Positions 60,847-64,000 of a DNA stretch of 64,000 nt are shown one piece after another (the first letter of the stretch is position 1; each line of letters starts with the position of its first letter). The stretch is from contig JADJRH010000002.1 of NCBI GenBank assembly GCA_016712345.1, positions 620,001 through 684,000 on the forward strand. The letters run 5' to 3'. The DNA comes from Polyangiaceae bacterium (lineage in GTDB: Bacteria > Myxococcota_A > Polyangia > Polyangiales > Polyangiaceae). The notes below the pieces were generated by a model. It was not told where the DNA came from. It did no database searches and worked only from the letters and a program-made list of their open reading frames with translations. Made by a program: the position numbers and the translations under genes.

Positions 60847-63800
60847 TTGAGCGCCGTGTCGTTTTCGTCGCCGCCGCTTTTGTTGGTGCCCACCGAGTCA
60901 CATGTGGAAGCTGCGCTTGCGTCGCGCGCTCTCGGTGAAGCGGGGGTGCGAGTGCGATCGCTGCGCGGGTTTGTGTTGGATGCGGCTTCGGTGCTGCTTC
61001 CGGCGCTGCGGCCGGCATCACCGATTGCGGTGGCGCTGGCGACGTACGCATCGGTGAAGGAGTTGGCGCGCGAGAAGACGCTGCCGGGGGCTTCTGAAAC
61101 GCGAACCGAGGCGACGGCGGCGGCGCTCTCGGCAACGTTGGATCGAGCGATTGGAGCGCTGCGGAGGCGAGGCGCGGAGAGCGTTCCGGCAAAACGAAGT
61201 GTACTCGTTTGGGCGCTCGCCGTGCAGCAACGCGTCGACGCGCGGTTGCGTGAAGCTGGCTGGTTTGACGTTCGAGGTGTGGGGCACTTGGTGGCGCGAG
61301 CGATTGGAGCGGCGCACGACGATGTGTTGGAGGAATTGGGGGTGGGGGGTGGGATTGTTCTCGCGGGGGTGGCTCCGTGGGACGCCGACGATTTGGCTTG
61401 GATCGAAGCGTTTCATAAGCGGCTAACAAATGCGGGCGCGCACGGCGTTGTGGTGCGTTTACCGGAGTTTGTGCGCTCCGTTGAAGCGGGTCAGTGGGCG
61501 CTGAGCGGGGCGGCACAACCTCTCGCGGACATGTTGGAGCGGCGCTGGGGAGCGATGTTGGAGCACCCGGAGATCGTGTGGGTGCCGGCCAAAATGGGAC
61601 GCGTTTCGCAGGTGCGGGGCGCGCGCACACGCGAGGCGGAAGCGCGCGCCGTTGCGGCGAGCGTTCTCGAAGCGCTGAGCGCCGGGGTGCCGCCGGAGCG
61701 GATGGCGATTGTGGTGCCGAAGACCGCCGACGACGCGGCGACTCGGATGTGTGCGGCGCTTGCGGAAGCGCGTGTACCTTTCACGGAGCCTCGCGGGCGT
61801 TCGATCGCTCACAGTCCCGATGGGCGTGCGGCGCTGACGCTGCTTGCCCTCGCGGAAGGTCCGTTCACGCGCGACGGGCTTTTGGAGGTGCTGCGCGCGC
61901 CCGGACTGTCTGCGGGGGTTTGGGTGGAAGCGCAAAATGAAAACGAGGCGTCCACGCGGGTGATGCGTCTCGCGGCGAGACTGCGCGATGTGCCTGTGGA
62001 CGTGGACGGCTCGGGCCGGCTGTTTGTGGAAGCGCTCACACATTTGGTGGGCGAGTCGCGCGAAGACGCGTGGATGCCGCGCGCCATCGAAACGATGGTG
62101 AAGAGCATTCGTTGGGTGGCCGAGGGTGGAACGCTGCGCGAGGGGCTTTCACGATTTGTTCGGCTGCTCGATCAATCGAAGCTGGGTCAGCCGACGGCGA
62201 TTGAACTGGCAACGGCTCTGAGCGACGAGAAGAAGGGCTTCGGCGCGTTGAACGTGGCAGCGCTCGGTGAAAACGCGAGCGCGCTTCGGCGGCTGCGTGA
62301 GGTGCTCAATGAGTTGGGGGGCGCTTCCGAGGCCCTCGGCCTCGGAAGCGCCCCCCTCTCCGCAGCGGAACTCAGGGCGCTTGTGGCGGGGCTTTGCGAG
62401 CGAACGGGCGCCCGCGCGGGCGGCACCGCCGCCCGCGCGGGCGCCGTTCGCATCGCCAAGCCCGAAGACGTCGCGGGGCTGACGTTTGAGAAGCTGATCG
62501 TGGCCGGGCTGAGCGAAAGCGCATACGGCGATGACGGCGAGGATGAGGTCTTGCTCCTGGGCGAAGACGACGCGATGGAGAATGCGGCGAAGGGGCGCGC
62601 GCCGAAGCGAGCGCTCGCGCTTGCGCGGGCGCTCGCTTCGGCGCGCGACCTTGTGTACACATACTCCACGGGCAACGAAGACGAGCGTGAAAAACCTCAT
62701 TCCTTTGTTGTGGAGGCGCTCGGAGCGGGGGTGGATCACGTGTTTGAACCGCCGTCGCGGGTGGCGCCGAAAGCATCGGTTCTGGGGCCGCGCGGGGCAG
62801 AACTTCGGCGGCTCGCCGGAGGGCGCATGCCGAGTGCTGATCTAGGCGAGCGCGTGCGCATTGAAATGGAGCGTTACGCGTTTTTCATGGATCCGAAGGT
62901 TGTCGCGGGCGACTTCACCGGGCGCATTCGTTTGGAGGAGTTGGGGCACTTGTTGCCCGTGCTTGTGGGTGGCGCTTCTGAAAGTTCGTCGATCGCTGTG
63001 ACGGCGATTGAGCGCGCGGCGGGGTGTGCGTTCGCCGGTTTTGCGCGCAGGGTGGTGCGAATCTCAAGGCAGGAAGATGTTCTTGAAGCGGGGGACGCAC
63101 GCGAACGCGGGACGCTTGTGCATCGGGCGTTGTCGGCCGCGTTTGAAGCGGTTCGATTGGCGGCGCTCGGCGGGGTGGTTGAAAACGACGCTCCGGCGTC
63201 GAGCGGCGGGCGGATCGCACCGTTGAGCGAGCGGATGGCGGATCCGAAGACCGCCCGCGCCGCGCTGCTCGGCGTGGCGCGCGAAGCGGCGGAGCGTGCG
63301 CTCGAATTGCAACGCATCGTCTCGCCGCTGCGGCGTGAAGCGATCTTGTCGGCGGTGCGCGATGCGCTCGGCGTGGTCGTGCGCAATTGGGAAGAAGACG
63401 ATGCGTTCGCTTTCTACGCGAGCGAGCAAAAGTTTGGGCGCGGCGCGCCGGAGCCATGGGGGCCTCTTGTGCTCGGTCCCGATGAAGACGATCCAGACGC
63501 GCCGGATGTGTACGTGGATGGTCAGATCGATCGCATTGACCGGAGCGCGGATGGGCAAAAAGCGCGCGTTGTGGACTACAAAACGGGGCGCGTGCCGGAG
63601 GGAGCCGAACGAAAAGCGGGCCTGCAATTGCCGCTCTATGCAGCGGTTGTGCAGCGCGCACTAAATGTATCCCAAATGGACGCGATGTTCATTCGCGTGA
63701 CGAGCCGCGGGATCATTGAGGAGTCGCCGAAGCGCGCGAGCGACCGACTCGTGAAGCCCGAAGATCTGGTGCAGCGCGTGCGGGATGCGCGCCGCGCGGT

Positions 63801-63930
63801 GCGAGCGCTGTGGGACGGACGCGTTGCACCGCGGCCGACAACACTCTCGCTTTGCGCCGGATGTGACGCGCGCGACGTGTGCCGGAGGCCCGCGGTGATG
63901 CCGATCGAAGAAGCCGAGGAGCGACCGTGA
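60847..63930 (+). CDS. addB: AddB/RecC-like PD-(D/E)XK nuclease with Fe-S motif
   Basis: 1027 residues from TTG 60847 (a GTG at 60856 is also possible). The long N-terminal part resembles the helicase-like domains of AddB, but no Walker A is visible, so that half looks inactive. The C-terminal nuclease has GQIDRIDRSADGQKARVVDYKTGRVPEG with the D...DYK motif and GLQLPLYAAVVQ. C727 plus C1003, C1006 and C1012 (CAGCDARDVC) match the four Cys that hold the 4Fe-4S cluster in AddB-type nucleases. It would act with the next gene to process double-strand breaks. The gene is GC-richer than most of the window. Confidence 0.85.
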   Translation: MSAVSFSSPPLLLVPTESHVEAALASRALGEAGVRVRSLRGFVLDAASVLLPALRPASPIAVALATYASVKELAREKTLPGASETRTEATAAALSATLDRAIGALRRRGAESVPAKRSVLVWALAVQQRVDARLREAGWFDVRGVGHLVARAIGAAHDDVLEELGVGGGIVLAGVAPWDADDLAWIEAFHKRLTNAGAHGVVVRLPEFVRSVEAGQWALSGAAQPLADMLERRWGAMLEHPEIVWVPAKMGRVSQVRGARTREAEARAVAASVLEALSAGVPPERMAIVVPKTADDAATRMCAALAEARVPFTEPRGRSIAHSPDGRAALTLLALAEGPFTRDGLLEVLRAPGLSAGVWVEAQNENEASTRVMRLAARLRDVPVDVDGSGRLFVEALTHLVGESREDAWMPRAIETMVKSIRWVAEGGTLREGLSRFVRLLDQSKLGQPTAIELATALSDEKKGFGALNVAALGENASALRRLREVLNELGGASEALGLGSAPLSAAELRALVAGLCERTGARAGGTAARAGAVRIAKPEDVAGLTFEKLIVAGLSESAYGDDGEDEVLLLGEDDAMENAAKGRAPKRALALARALASARDLVYTYSTGNEDEREKPHSFVVEALGAGVDHVFEPPSRVAPKASVLGPRGAELRRLAGGRMPSADLGERVRIEMERYAFFMDPKVVAGDFTGRIRLEELGHLLPVLVGGASESSSIAVTAIERAAGCAFAGFARRVVRISRQEDVLEAGDARERGTLVHRALSAAFEAVRLAALGGVVENDAPASSGGRIAPLSERMADPKTARAALLGVAREAAERALELQRIVSPLRREAILSAVRDALGVVVRNWEEDDAFAFYASEQKFGRGAPEPWGPLVLGPDEDDPDAPDVYVDGQIDRIDRSADGQKARVVDYKTGRVPEGAERKAGLQLPLYAAVVQRALNVSQMDAMFIRVTSRGIIEESPKRASDRLVKPEDLVQRVRDARRAVRALWDGRVAPRPTTLSLCAGCDARDVCRRPAVMPIEEAEERP

Positions 63931-64000
63931 GCGCTGAATCGCTCTCCGAGGTGGACGAGATCGCGCTCTCGTTTCAGCGCAACGTGGTGGTTGCGGCGAG
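63927..64000 (+). CDS. addA: Start of AddA/UvrD-like helicase-nuclease (partial)
   Basis: Only 24 codons are visible, from GTG 63927 in a GTGA overlap with the nuclease gene. LSFQRNVVVAA is what precedes the Walker A motif (SAGTGKT) in RecB/AddA-type UvrD helicases. The identification rests on this short peptide plus the AddB-like neighbour; the rest is outside the window. Confidence 0.65.
   Translation, partial: MSAESLSEVDEIALSFQRNVVVAA

Noticed and set aside
60847..61630. Large minus-strand frames within the AddB-like gene
   Set aside because: GC-rich shadow frames with no family resemblance.

Overview
The window looks like chromosomal DNA of an uncultured or little-studied member of the Myxococcota, probably Polyangia-like. 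The evidence is the protein content: many lipoproteins with a lipobox cysteine followed by Gly/Ser 'GGSGG' linkers, MYXO-CTERM-like tails (Cys motif, membrane helix, Arg cluster), a zinc-ribbon Ser/Thr kinase facing a GAF sigma-54 activator, a bactofilin, a giant SpvB/RHS protein, and ECF sigma operons with outer-membrane barrels. No rRNA, tRNA or CRISPR array was seen.

Positions 1-5580 are a degraded accessory region. A block holding a ZIP-like transporter, a Fur-family regulator, an Rpn-type recombination-promoting nuclease and a reverse-transcriptase fragment is tandemly duplicated. The right copy (about 1276-4437) keeps three intact genes; the left copy (1-1275) is the same block with several internal deletions. 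Just beyond it, on the minus strand, lie the C-terminus of an FGE-sulfatase/C-type-lectin-fold protein with NNC-codon variability and an Avd-like four-helix protein. With the LGNLTSQ and YMDD reverse-transcriptase fragments these make a decayed diversity-generating retroelement (DGR). I could find no template repeat.

Positions 5580-30000 hold mainly cell-envelope and metabolic genes: a serine hydrolase-DUF1343 lipoprotein, an AraC-type regulator, a Tat phosphoesterase, a cytochrome P450, a penicillin-acylase/lipoprotein operon enclosed by a 315-bp inverted repeat, a beta-barrel protein, a MopE-like lipoprotein, a VOC protein, a zinc phospholipase C-like MYXO-CTERM protein overlapping an APC permease, a VWA lipoprotein, an exported barnase-like RNase overlapping its barstar, and a flavin amine oxidase.

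Positions 29780-43000 contain signalling genes (sigma-54 activator, Ser/Thr kinase, TPR protein), a beta-propeller lipoprotein and the 2389-residue SpvB/FG-GAP/RHS protein. Positions 43300-47500 look like a conflict or defence island read on the minus strand: an unknown protein, a TIR-pseudokinase-FGE fusion, and a 5'-truncated AAA-PD-(D/E)XK gene.

Positions 48000-64000 return to housekeeping and envelope functions: an SH3b/NlpC-P60 lipoprotein with a clear terminator, an NHL-like protein, an NAD(P)-binding protein, an OMP-sigma-regulator operon, an orphan PAAR protein, a lipoprotein-radical SAM-MYXO-CTERM operon, a proline-rich outer-membrane protein, a bactofilin, and an AddB-like nuclease running into the start of an AddA/UvrD-like helicase cut by the window edge. 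The word GGGTAG/CTACCC recurs throughout, in coding and non-coding DNA.
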